Under the pieces are notes generated by a model. It searched no databases, had not been told where the DNA came from, and saw only the letters and a list, made by a program, of their open reading frames with translations. From the NCBI GenBank assembly GCA_045630265.1, contig JAZQSV010000023.1, positions 1 through 6,421 on the forward strand: 6,421 nucleotides of DNA. Reading direction: 5' to 3'. Source of the stretch: UMGS1279 sp045630265. Lineage in GTDB: Bacteria; Bacillota; Clostridia; Oscillospirales; Acutalibacteraceae. Below, piece after piece: positions 1 to 6,421 of this stretch (the stretch's first letter is position 1; each line of letters begins with the position of its first letter). The position numbers and the translations under genes were made by a program.

Positions 1-2704
1 TTTTAATAACGTCCAAATTATGCTCAATTACCAAAACGGTATTTCCGCCCTCAACAAGCTTATTTAAAACCTCTAAAAGCTTATGAACGTCGGCGGTGTG
101 AAGGCCCGTAGTCGGCTCATCCAAAATATAAATAGTTTTACCCGTTGCCCTTTTTGAGAGCTCGGTTGCAAGTTTTACCCTTTGCGCCTCACCGCCGGAA
201 AGGGTTGTAGCGGGCTGACCTATTTTAATATAGCCAAGACCTACCTCATAAAGCGTTTTAAGTTTTCTATGAATTTTGGGATGACTTGCAAAGAAGTTCA
301 TACCCTCCTCCACCGTCATTTCCAAAACGTCAAAAATATTTTTATCCTTATACTTTACGTCCAAGGTTTCACGGTTATATCTACAACCGCCGCAGACCTC
401 ACAAGGCACGTAAACATCGGGCAAAAAGTGCATTTCTATTTTCAGTATTCCGTCACCCTGACAGGCCTCACAGCGTCCGCCCTTAACGTTAAAGGAAAAC
501 CTACCTGCGTTATAGCCCTTTGCCTTAGCATCCTTAGTGGATGCAAAAAGTTCTCTTATATCATTAAACACACCGGTATAGGTTGCAGGGTTGGAGCGTG
601 GTGTTCTGCCAATGGGGGACTGATTTATATCAATAACCTTATCTAAAAGTTCAATTCCCTCAAATCGCTCGTGCTTGCCTGCAAAGCGCTTTGCGCCCAT
701 AAGCTCGGCGGCAAGCTTTTTGTAAATAATTGAGTTTACAAGGGAGGATTTTCCCGAGCCCGAAACTCCCGTTACTGCAACAAAGGTACCTAGAGGAATT
801 GAAATGTCTATATTATCCAAATTATTCTCAGCAGCACCAAAAACCTTTAAATAACCCTTTTCGTGATCTCTGCGCACCTTTGGTACGGGAATTTTACGTC
901 TGCCCGAAAGATAATCACCTGTAATAGAATCCTTACATTCCATAATCTCCTTAGGTGTACCAGCACAAACAATGTTGCCACCGTGCACACCGGCACCAGG
1001 CCCAATATCTACCAAAAAGTCGGCCTCACGCATTGTGTCCTCATCGTGCTCTACCACTATAACGGTATTACCCAAATCGCGAAGATGGGTAAGAGTTGCA
1101 AGCAGCTTTTCATTATCCCTTTGGTGAAGCCCAATGCTCGGCTCATCCAAAATATAAAGCACTCCCATAAGCGAGGAGCCAATTTGCGTAGCAAGGCGAA
1201 TCCTCTGGCTTTCGCCGCCCGAAAGAGTTCCCGCAGCGCGCGAAAGGGTAAGGTAAGAAAGCCCTACGCTTTTTAGGAAATTAAGGCGACTGCAAATTTC
1301 CTTGCAAACCTCACTTGCAATAACCATTTCCCTTTCAGTAAATTCAATATCTTTTATAAATTCAAGCGCTCCGGAAACCGAAAGCGAGCAAACCTCGTAA
1401 ATGTTTTTACCGCCAACGGTAACGGAAAGTGCCTCGGGGCGAAGACGCTTGCCCTTACAGGTAGGACATTCACATTCACCCATTAGTGTTTCTATTTCCG
1501 CTCTTGCAAAGCTACTGTTTGTCTCCTTATAACGTCTTTCAAGATTATTGACAACACCCTCAAACACTGCTGAATATTCTTTGCTTATAAAGGCGCTATC
1601 TCTTGAAAGTTTGATTTTAGTATCTCCTGTGCCGTACAAAATGGCATTATATGCTTCTTTAGGCAAATCCTTAATGGGAGTATTTATATCAAAACCGTAA
1701 TGCCTTGCAAGACCCTTATAGTACATAACGGCAATAGTTTCTCCGTCGCCACCATTAAATGGGTTAACGCCCCAGCCGATACCTTTAATCGCACCATCCA
1801 TAAGGGATTTATTTTTGTCAGGTATAACCAAATCGGGGTCCACCTTCATAAAAATTCCAAGACCGGTGCAGTCGGGGCAGGCACCAAAAGGATTATTGAA
1901 GGAAAAAAGTCTAGGAGAAAGTTCAGGCATACTGATACTGTGGTCAGGACAGGCATAGTTTTGGGAGAAAATAAGCTCCTCACCGTCTATTACGTCAACC
2001 AAAATAATACCATTTGAAAGCTTGGAGGCCGTTTCTATACTGTCTGCAAGGCGCCCTTTAATTTCCGCCTTAACTACAATGCGGTCCACAACCACCTCAA
2101 TGTTATGCTTTATGTTTTTATCTAGCTTAATTTCTTCCGAAAGGTCATAAAGATTACCATCTACCCTAGCCCTTACAAAGCCCGATTTTCTAACCTTTTC
2201 AAGCTCCTTTTGAAATTCGCCCTTTTTGCCCCTCGCTATTGGAGACATAATCTGAATTTTAGTTCCTTCGGGAAGTTCTAAAACCCTGTCAACAATTTGG
2301 TCAACCGACTGCCTACTTATTTCTCGGCCGCATATAGGACAGTGCGGTATACCCACCCTTGCATACAAAAGGCGAAGATAATCGTAAATTTCGGTAACGG
2401 TACCAACCGTTGAGCGGGGGTTTTTAGAGGTAGTTTTCTGGTCAATGGATATGGCGGGAGAAAGCCCATCTATGCTATCCACATTGGGCTTTTCCATTTG
2501 ACCTAAAAACATTCGTGCATAGGAAGAAAGGGACTCAACGTACCTGCGTTGTCCCTCTGAATATATTGTGTCAAACGCAAGGGAGGATTTGCCCGAGCCC
2601 GAAAGCCCCGTAAAAACAACAAGCTTGTCCCTTGGTATATCAATATCAATATTTTTTAAATTGTGCTCCCTTGCACCGCGAACCGAAATCTTTTCAAGCG
2701 GCAT
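1..2704 (-). CDS. uvrA: UvrA, excinuclease ABC subunit A (3' end cut by window)
   Basis: UvrA is the ATP-dependent damage sensor of nucleotide excision repair; as a dimer it finds distorted DNA and loads UvrB. Translation from the ATG at 2704 gives 901 codons with no stop, ending in EHNLDVIK at the window edge. UvrA proteins usually have about 940 residues, so roughly 40 are missing. Two ABC ATPase modules are visible: Walker A GLSGSGKS (33-40) with signature LSGGE (494-498) and Walker B ILDEPS (518-523); and Walker A GVSGSGKS (646-653) with signature LSGGE (835-839), Walker B ILDEPT (860-865) and switch histidine H895. Cysteine motifs are C122-x2-C125, then C252-x2-H255 with C276-x2-C279 (a histidine replaces one cysteine), and the C-terminal zinc finger C745, C748, C768, C771. 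GGAGGT lies 6 nt before the start. The gene follows uvrB by 19 nt, so the two are almost certainly cotranscribed. I read every codon and found no frameshift. Confidence 0.98.
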   Translation of the reverse strand, partial: MPLEKISVRGAREHNLKNIDIDIPRDKLVVFTGLSGSGKSSLAFDTIYSEGQRRYVESLSSYARMFLGQMEKPNVDSIDGLSPAISIDQKTTSKNPRSTVGTVTEIYDYLRLLYARVGIPHCPICGREISRQSVDQIVDRVLELPEGTKIQIMSPIARGKKGEFQKELEKVRKSGFVRARVDGNLYDLSEEIKLDKNIKHNIEVVVDRIVVKAEIKGRLADSIETASKLSNGIILVDVIDGEELIFSQNYACPDHSISMPELSPRLFSFNNPFGACPDCTGLGIFMKVDPDLVIPDKNKSLMDGAIKGIGWGVNPFNGGDGETIAVMYYKGLARHYGFDINTPIKDLPKEAYNAILYGTGDTKIKLSRDSAFISKEYSAVFEGVVNNLERRYKETNSSFARAEIETLMGECECPTCKGKRLRPEALSVTVGGKNIYEVCSLSVSGALEFIKDIEFTEREMVIASEVCKEICSRLNFLKSVGLSYLTLSRAAGTLSGGESQRIRLATQIGSSLMGVLYILDEPSIGLHQRDNEKLLATLTHLRDLGNTVIVVEHDEDTMREADFLVDIGPGAGVHGGNIVCAGTPKEIMECKDSITGDYLSGRRKIPVPKVRRDHEKGYLKVFGAAENNLDNIDISIPLGTFVAVTGVSGSGKSSLVNSIIYKKLAAELMGAKRFAGKHERFEGIELLDKVIDINQSPIGRTPRSNPATYTGVFNDIRELFASTKDAKAKGYNAGRFSFNVKGGRCEACQGDGILKIEMHFLPDVYVPCEVCGGCRYNRETLDVKYKDKNIFDVLEMTVEEGMNFFASHPKIHRKLKTLYEVGLGYIKIGQPATTLSGGEAQRVKLATELSKRATGKTIYILDEPTTGLHTADVHKLLEVLNKLVEGGNTVLVIEHNLDVIK

Positions 2705-2710
2705 TTAATT

Positions 2711-2716
2711 ACCTCC
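2711..2716 (-). promoter_or_regulatory. Ribosome binding site of uvrA
   Basis: GGAGGT lies 6 nt upstream of the ATG at 2704, a near-ideal Shine-Dalgarno at ideal spacing. It fixes the uvrA start and predicts strong independent initiation rather than dependence on ribosomes finishing uvrB. Confidence 0.93.
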
Positions 2717-2719
2717 AAA

Positions 2720-2741
2720 GAGCTTATATTTTTTTAAGCTC
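2720..2741 (-). repeat. Inverted repeat at the uvrB-uvrA junction
   Basis: GAGCTTA (2720-2726) and TAAGCTC (2735-2741) are a perfect 7-bp inverted repeat around an 8-nt A-rich loop (minus strand). In the mRNA the hairpin would cover the last sense codons and stop codon of uvrB and end 3 nt before the uvrA Shine-Dalgarno. Only three U residues follow it, so it does not look like a rho-independent terminator. It could affect mRNA stability or access to the uvrA start. The repeat is seen directly; a function is inference, and chance is possible in AT-rich coding sequence. Confidence 0.4.
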
Positions 2742-4682
2742 CTCTATTTTATCTCTAAGCTCAGCCGCATACTCAAATTCAAGCATTTTGGCGGCCTGCT
2801 TCATTTCAGTTGTCATTTTCCTTATTAGATTTTCTCTGTCTATCTTGGACAAGCGCTTACCGTCAATAACCTTACTCTTTCCCTTTCCACCCATTTCAAT
2901 AACTTCGTGAACGTTTTTCTTTATGGTAGTAGGTATAATGCCGTTATCCTCATTATATTTCATTTGGATTTCGCGGCGGCGCTCGGTTTCCCTAATGGCA
3001 CGCTCCATTGAGCCGGTAACACTGTCGGCATACATAATAACAACGCCCTCAGAGTTTCTTGCCGCACGTCCTACCGTTTGAATAAGGGAGGTTTCACTTC
3101 TTAAAAAGCCCTCTTTGTCAGCATCTAAAATAGCAACAAGTGATACCTCAGGCAGGTCAAGTCCCTCGCGCAGTAGGTTAATGCCCACCAAAACGTCGGA
3201 AACACCAAGGCGCAAATCACGTATAATTTCCATACGTTCCATAGTGTCAACGTCGTGATGCATATACCTTACCTTTATGTCAAGTCCCTCTAAATATTCA
3301 GTTAAATCCTCTGCCATTTTTTTGGTAAGCGTGGTTATAAGCACCCTTTCGTTTTTGGCGATACGGACATTTATTTCACCAACTAAATCATCAATCTGCC
3401 CATCGGTTGGTTTAACCAAAATTTTGGGGTCTAAAAGCCCCGTGGGTCTTATAACCTGTTCCACAAGCTGGGTGGAATGTTCCTTTTCAAACTCTCCTGG
3501 TGTTGCGGAAACGTAAATTGCCTGATTTATATTGTCGTAAAATTCATTAAAATTAAGTGGGCGGTTGTCAAATGCGGAGGGCAAACGAAAGCCGTAATCT
3601 ACAAGGTTTTCCTTGCGTCCTCTATCGCCGCCGTACATTCCCCTTACCTGCGGCAACATAACGTGAGATTCATCTACAAGCAGTAAAAAATTCTTTGGAA
3701 AATAGTCTAAAAGTGTAAAGGGCACACTTCCTGCAGGCCGGCGTGAAAGCACCCTTGAATAGTTTTCAACACCCTTGCAGGTGCCTATTTCCTGCAGCAT
3801 TTCCATATCGTACTCTGTACGCTGACGGATTCTTTGGGCTTCTATAAGCTTGCCCTGCTCGTTAAAGAAGGAAACTCTTTCCTCCATTTCCTTTTCTATT
3901 TCAGCCAAAGCGTCGGCCATTTTATCGGGAGCCACAATATAGTGTGTTGCGGGGTAAATTGCTATATGAACAAGTTCTTCCTTTACCTCGCCCGTAAGCA
4001 CGTTTATACTTGTAATTCTATCAATTTCATCTCCAAAAAACTCAACACGAATAGCGTTTTCATGGGAATATGCAGGGAAAATTTCAACCGTATCTCCCCT
4101 TACTCTGAACTTGTTTCGCACAAAGTTTAAATCGTTTCTCTCGTACTGTAAATCTACAAGCTTCCTTATAAGCTCATCGCGGCTTTTCTCCATACCAAGC
4201 CTGAGAGATATAATCATATTGCGGTAGTCAATGGGGTTACCAAGCGAATATATTGCCGAAACGCTGGCTACAATTATAACGTCATTTCGTTCACTGAGCG
4301 CGCAGGTGGCCGAATGGCGAAGCTTATCAATTTCGTCATTTATAGCCGAATCCTTTTCAATGTAGGTGTCGGTGCCGGGTATATAGGCCTCGGGCTGATA
4401 GTAGTCGTAGTAGGATACAAAATATTCCACCGCGTTTTCGGGAAAGAATTCTTTAAACTCACTACAAAGTTGTGCGGCAAGGGTCTTATTGTGAGCGAGA
4501 ACTAGGGTTGGACGGTTTACATTCGCGATAACGTTAGCCATAGTAAAGGTTTTACCACTACCTGTAACACCTAGTAGGGTCTGTTCCCTATCACCACGCA
4601 AAACGCCCTCTGTCAAGGCTTTTATTGCCTCGGGCTGGTCGCCCGTAGGACTATAATTGGAGTGCAAAACAAACTTGTCCAT
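2724..4682 (-). CDS. uvrB: UvrB, excinuclease ABC subunit B
   Basis: UvrB is the damage-verifying, helicase-like subunit of nucleotide excision repair. UvrA loads it on DNA, it probes the strand with a beta-hairpin, and it recruits UvrC for the two incisions. The 652-residue product is complete and of usual length. It starts with the family's GDQP motif (14-17), then Walker A GVTGSGKT (38-45). The aromatic hairpin begins YYDYYQPEAY (91-100) and supplies the tyrosines that clamp DNA. The Walker B/DEAD-like motif is DESH (337-340), and helicase motif VI is QTVGRAAR (535-542). The last 37 residues (about 616-652) form the C-terminal UVR domain that contacts UvrC. The ATG at 4682 has AGGTGA 4 nt upstream and matches the usual UvrB N-terminus. 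It lies 64 nt after the DUF1893 gene, with its own apparent promoter in that gap, and 19 nt before uvrA. No key residue is missing. Confidence 0.99.
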   Translation of the reverse strand: MDKFVLHSNYSPTGDQPEAIKALTEGVLRGDREQTLLGVTGSGKTFTMANVIANVNRPTLVLAHNKTLAAQLCSEFKEFFPENAVEYFVSYYDYYQPEAYIPGTDTYIEKDSAINDEIDKLRHSATCALSERNDVIIVASVSAIYSLGNPIDYRNMIISLRLGMEKSRDELIRKLVDLQYERNDLNFVRNKFRVRGDTVEIFPAYSHENAIRVEFFGDEIDRITSINVLTGEVKEELVHIAIYPATHYIVAPDKMADALAEIEKEMEERVSFFNEQGKLIEAQRIRQRTEYDMEMLQEIGTCKGVENYSRVLSRRPAGSVPFTLLDYFPKNFLLLVDESHVMLPQVRGMYGGDRGRKENLVDYGFRLPSAFDNRPLNFNEFYDNINQAIYVSATPGEFEKEHSTQLVEQVIRPTGLLDPKILVKPTDGQIDDLVGEINVRIAKNERVLITTLTKKMAEDLTEYLEGLDIKVRYMHHDVDTMERMEIIRDLRLGVSDVLVGINLLREGLDLPEVSLVAILDADKEGFLRSETSLIQTVGRAARNSEGVVIMYADSVTGSMERAIRETERRREIQMKYNEDNGIIPTTIKKNVHEVIEMGGKGKSKVIDGKRLSKIDRENLIRKMTTEMKQAAKMLEFEYAAELRDKIEELKKI

Positions 4683-4686
4683 ATCC

Positions 4687-4692
4687 TCACCT
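4687..4692 (-). promoter_or_regulatory. Ribosome binding site of uvrB
   Basis: AGGTGA, within the longer purine run GAGGTGAGGA, lies 4 nt upstream of the ATG at 4682. It matches the anti-Shine-Dalgarno well and supports this start. Confidence 0.85.
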
Positions 4693-4716
4693 CACACGCA
4701 CAAATTCTACAAATGT

Positions 4717-4725
4717 ATTATAACA
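4717..4725 (-). promoter_or_regulatory. Extended -10 promoter for uvrBA
   Basis: On the minus strand the gap between the DUF1893 gene and uvrB contains TGTTATAAT: a perfect -10 hexamer TATAAT (4722-4717) preceded by the TGn extension (4725-4723). At 17-bp spacing the -35 position (4745-4740) reads GATAGT, a poor match to TTGACA, as is common where an extended -10 compensates. Transcription would start near 4710, leaving an untranslated leader of about 25-30 nt before uvrB. No GAAC-N4-GTTC-type LexA box is visible around it. Confidence 0.65.
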
Positions 4726-4746
4726 CAAAAGAGCATAAAACTATCA

Positions 4747-5175
4747 TTAGTCCTTTTGTGTCAGCTTCTGAAGCGTTAGTTTAATTGTTGCAAGAGCTAT
4801 TTTTGAATCGGTTATACCATTTACAGAGGCCTCAATGTGGCAAGTTCCATTCCCCTCACGGTTTATAATATTTGGAACAACATTTTCACAAAAGACAGAA
4901 ACGTTATTTCTTTGCAAAATATTTTTACCGCTTTCACTCATCACCTTTGCCCACACTGCCTTTGCGCCAAGTAAAACGTACAAATGGGCCGCTCCTGCAC
5001 CTACCACCCTATCAGCCGCGCAAAAACCGTTAAAATTACGATTAGATTCTAAAAAATCTATAAGTGGCTTTACGCCGCGCAGAGTTGAATGATATTCTAT
5101 TTCTCCTAAACGAAGAACACAGGTATACCCTTTTTCTAACAGAATATTTTTTGCTTTTAAAAGGTCATCGTACAT
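4747..5175 (-). CDS. DUF1893 family protein (deaminase-like fold, function unknown)
   Basis: A small soluble protein of 142 residues from the ATG at 5175, with no signal peptide or membrane segment. I recognise the DUF1893 family from the central stretch AADRVVGAGAAHLYVLLGAK and the LRGVKPLIDFL segment before it. From memory, the Thermotoga maritima member TM1506 has a cytidine-deaminase-like fold. The zinc motifs of active deaminases (H/C-A-E and PCxxC) are absent; cysteines are scattered (C19, C52, C96, C112 from this start), so classical zinc-dependent deamination is not supported. A TTG two codons upstream (5181) is an alternative start giving 144 residues. I prefer the ATG, although GAGG at 5189-5186 is 10 nt from the ATG and 4 nt from the TTG. 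The gene begins 12 nt after the reductase gene, so the two are probably cotranscribed. The family call is fairly secure; no function can be assigned. Confidence 0.82.
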   Translation of the reverse strand: MYDDLLKAKNILLEKGYTCVLRLGEIEYHSTLRGVKPLIDFLESNRNFNGFCAADRVVGAGAAHLYVLLGAKAVWAKVMSESGKNILQRNNVSVFCENVVPNIINREGNGTCHIEASVNGITDSKIALATIKLTLQKLTQKD

Positions 5176-5184
5176 AAACAAAAA

Positions 5185-5190
5185 ACCTCA
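5185..5190 (-). promoter_or_regulatory. Ribosome binding site of the DUF1893 gene, overlapping the upstream stop
   Basis: The minus strand reads TGAGGT here: the TGA stop of the reductase gene (5190-5188) forms the first bases of the Shine-Dalgarno GAGG (5189-5186). Ribosomes terminating on the reductase would sit directly over the next start, favouring translational coupling. The spacing suits either the TTG at 5181 (4 nt) or the ATG at 5175 (10 nt) and does not decide between them. Confidence 0.7.
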
Positions 5191-6294
5191 TATTTTTGAT
5201 ATTTTTTCAAGTTGCGTCTTTATATCAATTTTTTGAGGGCAAGCGCTTTCACATTTTCCACATTTAATACAGTCGCTCGGAGTTGCCGCGTCTTTAGGAA
5301 ATAATTCTTTCGCTCTACCCTTTGTAATCTTTGCAGCCAGCACCCTATTATAAACCGAAAAAAACTTGGGAATAGGTATATTTTTGGGACAAACATCAGT
5401 GCAATAGCTACACCCTGTGCAGGGGATTTGACTTACTTCACGTATAATTTCACGCGCACGGTCTGTAGCTTTATACTCCTCTTTACTAAAGGGAACCATA
5501 TTAGTAAAAGTGTTTATATTGTCCTGCATCATTTCCATACTGCCCATTCCCGACAGTACCATAAAAACCTCACTGTAGCTTGCGGCATAGCGCAGAGCGT
5601 ATGAGGCATAACTGCCGCCACCAAGCTTATCAAAAACCTCGGCCGCTTTATCAGGCAAATTTGCAAGATAGCCGCCCTTTACCGGCTCCATAACAATTAC
5701 CTTTTTGCCGTGCTTTACGGCCACGTCATAACAGGCCTTGCTTTGTATACCGGGGTCGTCAAAATCCAAATAGTTTATTTGAAGCTGCACCGCCTCTATA
5801 TAGGGTTGCTCGGTCAGTATCATATCAAGCACGTCTGCCGTATCGTGAAAGGACATTGCAATATGCTTTATTTTACCCTCTTCTTTTAATTTCTTTATTA
5901 TCTCAAAGCTGTTGCAGTTTTTATGCTTTTGATAGTAATTTCTTGTCATACAGTGGAACAGATAAAAATCGAAATATTCCACTCCACACGCTTTTAGTTG
6001 GCTTTCAAAAAGAGGTACAATATCCTCCTCAGTTTCAAAAAACCAAGGGGATATTTTATCAGCCAAAACGTAATCCTCGCGCTTATATCTTTTTACAAGG
6101 CATTCCCGTATTGCAATTTCGCTTTTTCCGTCAATATAACCGTGGGCGGTATCAAAATAGTTAAACCCTGCCTCTATAAAGGCATCTATCATACGGCTGA
6201 ACTCGTTATAATCTACCTCGCCGTCTGTCATTTTAAGGCGCATACATCCAAATCCCAATTTATTTTTAATATTTTCAAATGACATTACGCACAT
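5188..6294 (-). CDS. Aldo/keto reductase with C-terminal 2x[4Fe-4S] ferredoxin domain
   Basis: A cytoplasmic oxidoreductase of 368 residues combining an aldo/keto reductase barrel with a ferredoxin module, a type common in anaerobic Firmicutes (COG1453-like). The N-terminus has the typical KLGFGCMRL (12-20). The tetrad of the family is present: D48 in FDTAHGY, Y53, K80 in LADKI and H114 in LFHC. Eight cysteines bind two [4Fe-4S] clusters: C292, C295, C298, C302 and C342, C345, C348, C352, each set in CxxCxxCxxxCP form. Family knowledge suggests reduction of a carbonyl with electrons from NAD(P)H or through the clusters; the substrate cannot be predicted. Two ATGs compete, at 6294 and 6285. 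AGGGG lies 3 nt before the first and 12 nt before the second, both off-optimal; a TAG at 6303-6301 rules out earlier starts. It heads the minus-strand gene series and lies 12 nt before the DUF1893 gene. Confidence 0.93.
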   Translation of the reverse strand: MCVMSFENIKNKLGFGCMRLKMTDGEVDYNEFSRMIDAFIEAGFNYFDTAHGYIDGKSEIAIRECLVKRYKREDYVLADKISPWFFETEEDIVPLFESQLKACGVEYFDFYLFHCMTRNYYQKHKNCNSFEIIKKLKEEGKIKHIAMSFHDTADVLDMILTEQPYIEAVQLQINYLDFDDPGIQSKACYDVAVKHGKKVIVMEPVKGGYLANLPDKAAEVFDKLGGGSYASYALRYAASYSEVFMVLSGMGSMEMMQDNINTFTNMVPFSKEEYKATDRAREIIREVSQIPCTGCSYCTDVCPKNIPIPKFFSVYNRVLAAKITKGRAKELFPKDAATPSDCIKCGKCESACPQKIDIKTQLEKISKI

Positions 6295-6421
6295 CAGCCC
6301 CTATTCCATAAACACCTTTTTCTTATTTCTAAAACCATATACTACTCTAATTTATAATTTTACCATAAAACTTTTTAAAAATAAAGTAGAAATCACCCTT
6401 TTTTGCAAGAATTTAAAGTCG
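6295..6421 (-). other. AT-rich leader upstream of the reductase gene
   Basis: This 127-nt stretch has no credible gene, no strong hairpin followed by U residues, and no riboswitch I recognise. Besides the candidate promoter it holds a two-codon open frame, ATG GAA TAG (6309-6301), preceded by AAGGTG and ending 6 nt before the ATG at 6294. The upstream neighbour lies outside the window, so this may be only part of the intergenic region. Confidence 0.6.
6357..6365 (-). promoter_or_regulatory. Candidate promoter of the reductase-DUF1893 genes
   Basis: The leader upstream of the reductase gene is strongly AT-rich. On the minus strand it contains TGGTAAAAT: a -10-like TAAAAT (5 of 6 matches to TATAAT) with a TGn extension. 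No good -35 lies 17 bp upstream. A second possibility further upstream is TTGCAA, 17 bp, TTTATT (each 4 of 6). Either fits; AT-rich sequence yields such matches by chance. Confidence 0.4.

Noticed and set aside
182..1276. Plus-strand open frames at 182-646, 286-486, 730-924 and 863-1276
   Set aside because: They lie opposite the conserved uvrA frame, resemble no known family, and two pairs overlap each other in different frames. The uvrA frame with both ATPase modules explains this sequence.
1700..2017. Plus-strand open frame of 105 codons
   Set aside because: It is antisense to the UvrA zinc-module region and shows no domain of its own.
2632..4505. Plus-strand open frames at 2632-2910, 3277-3516, 3477-3686, 3834-4130 and 4314-4505, some with hydrophobic runs
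   Set aside because: They are antisense to uvrA/uvrB. Hydrophobic runs such as the one near 2730-2890 arise from the complement of charged, Lys/Glu-rich codons in the UvrB C-terminus, not from real membrane proteins.
4763..4773. Short palindrome GCTTCTGAAGC near the 3' end of the DUF1893 gene as a possible terminator
   Set aside because: The stem is 5 bp with a 1-nt loop, which cannot form a stable hairpin, and there is no adjacent U-tract. It lies inside coding sequence.
4835..6282. Plus-strand open frames at 4835-5092, 5856-6164 and 5998-6282
   Set aside because: They are antisense to the DUF1893 and reductase genes, and the latter two overlap in different frames. No recognisable protein features or good ribosome binding sites support them.
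1..6421. CRISPR array, insertion sequence, tRNA/rRNA, phage or toxin-antitoxin content
   Set aside because: I saw no spaced direct repeats, transposase, terminal inverted repeats, tRNA-like fold or rRNA sequence. Genes are dense, co-directional and mostly housekeeping, so no new defence or mobile system is supported.

Overview
The window looks like a piece of chromosome from a low-to-moderate GC anaerobic Firmicute (Clostridia-like). The clues are uvrB lying directly upstream of uvrA, strong GGAGG-type ribosome binding sites, AT-rich gaps, and an aldo/keto reductase carrying two [4Fe-4S] clusters, a form typical of anaerobes. The genus cannot be read from this sequence.

All four genes lie on the minus strand, so transcription runs from high to low coordinates. 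In that order: (1) 6421-6295 is an AT-rich leader with a candidate promoter. (2) 6294-5188 encodes an aldo/keto reductase with a C-terminal bacterial ferredoxin domain. (3) 5175-4747 encodes a small DUF1893 protein, whose Shine-Dalgarno overlaps the stop codon of the reductase gene. (4) 4746-4683 is a short gap holding a perfect extended -10 promoter. (5) 4682-2724 is a complete uvrB. (6) 2723-2705 is a 19-nt junction with a strong ribosome binding site and, partly inside uvrB, a 7-bp inverted repeat. (7) 2704-1 is uvrA, open to the window edge and lacking only its last few dozen codons.

UvrA and UvrB are the damage-recognition half of bacterial nucleotide excision repair. UvrA2 finds the lesion and loads UvrB, and UvrB verifies it and recruits UvrC, which is not in this window. 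The reductase and DUF1893 genes form a tight upstream pair. No terminator is visible before uvrB, so read-through into uvrBA is possible, but uvrBA also appears to have its own promoter.

There is no mobile element, RNA gene, CRISPR array or clear sign of horizontal transfer. This is essentially an ordinary housekeeping region. The points most worth a second look are the reductase-DUF1893 pairing, the absence of classical deaminase motifs in the DUF1893 protein, the lack of a recognisable LexA box ahead of uvrBA, and the inverted repeat just before the uvrA ribosome binding site.
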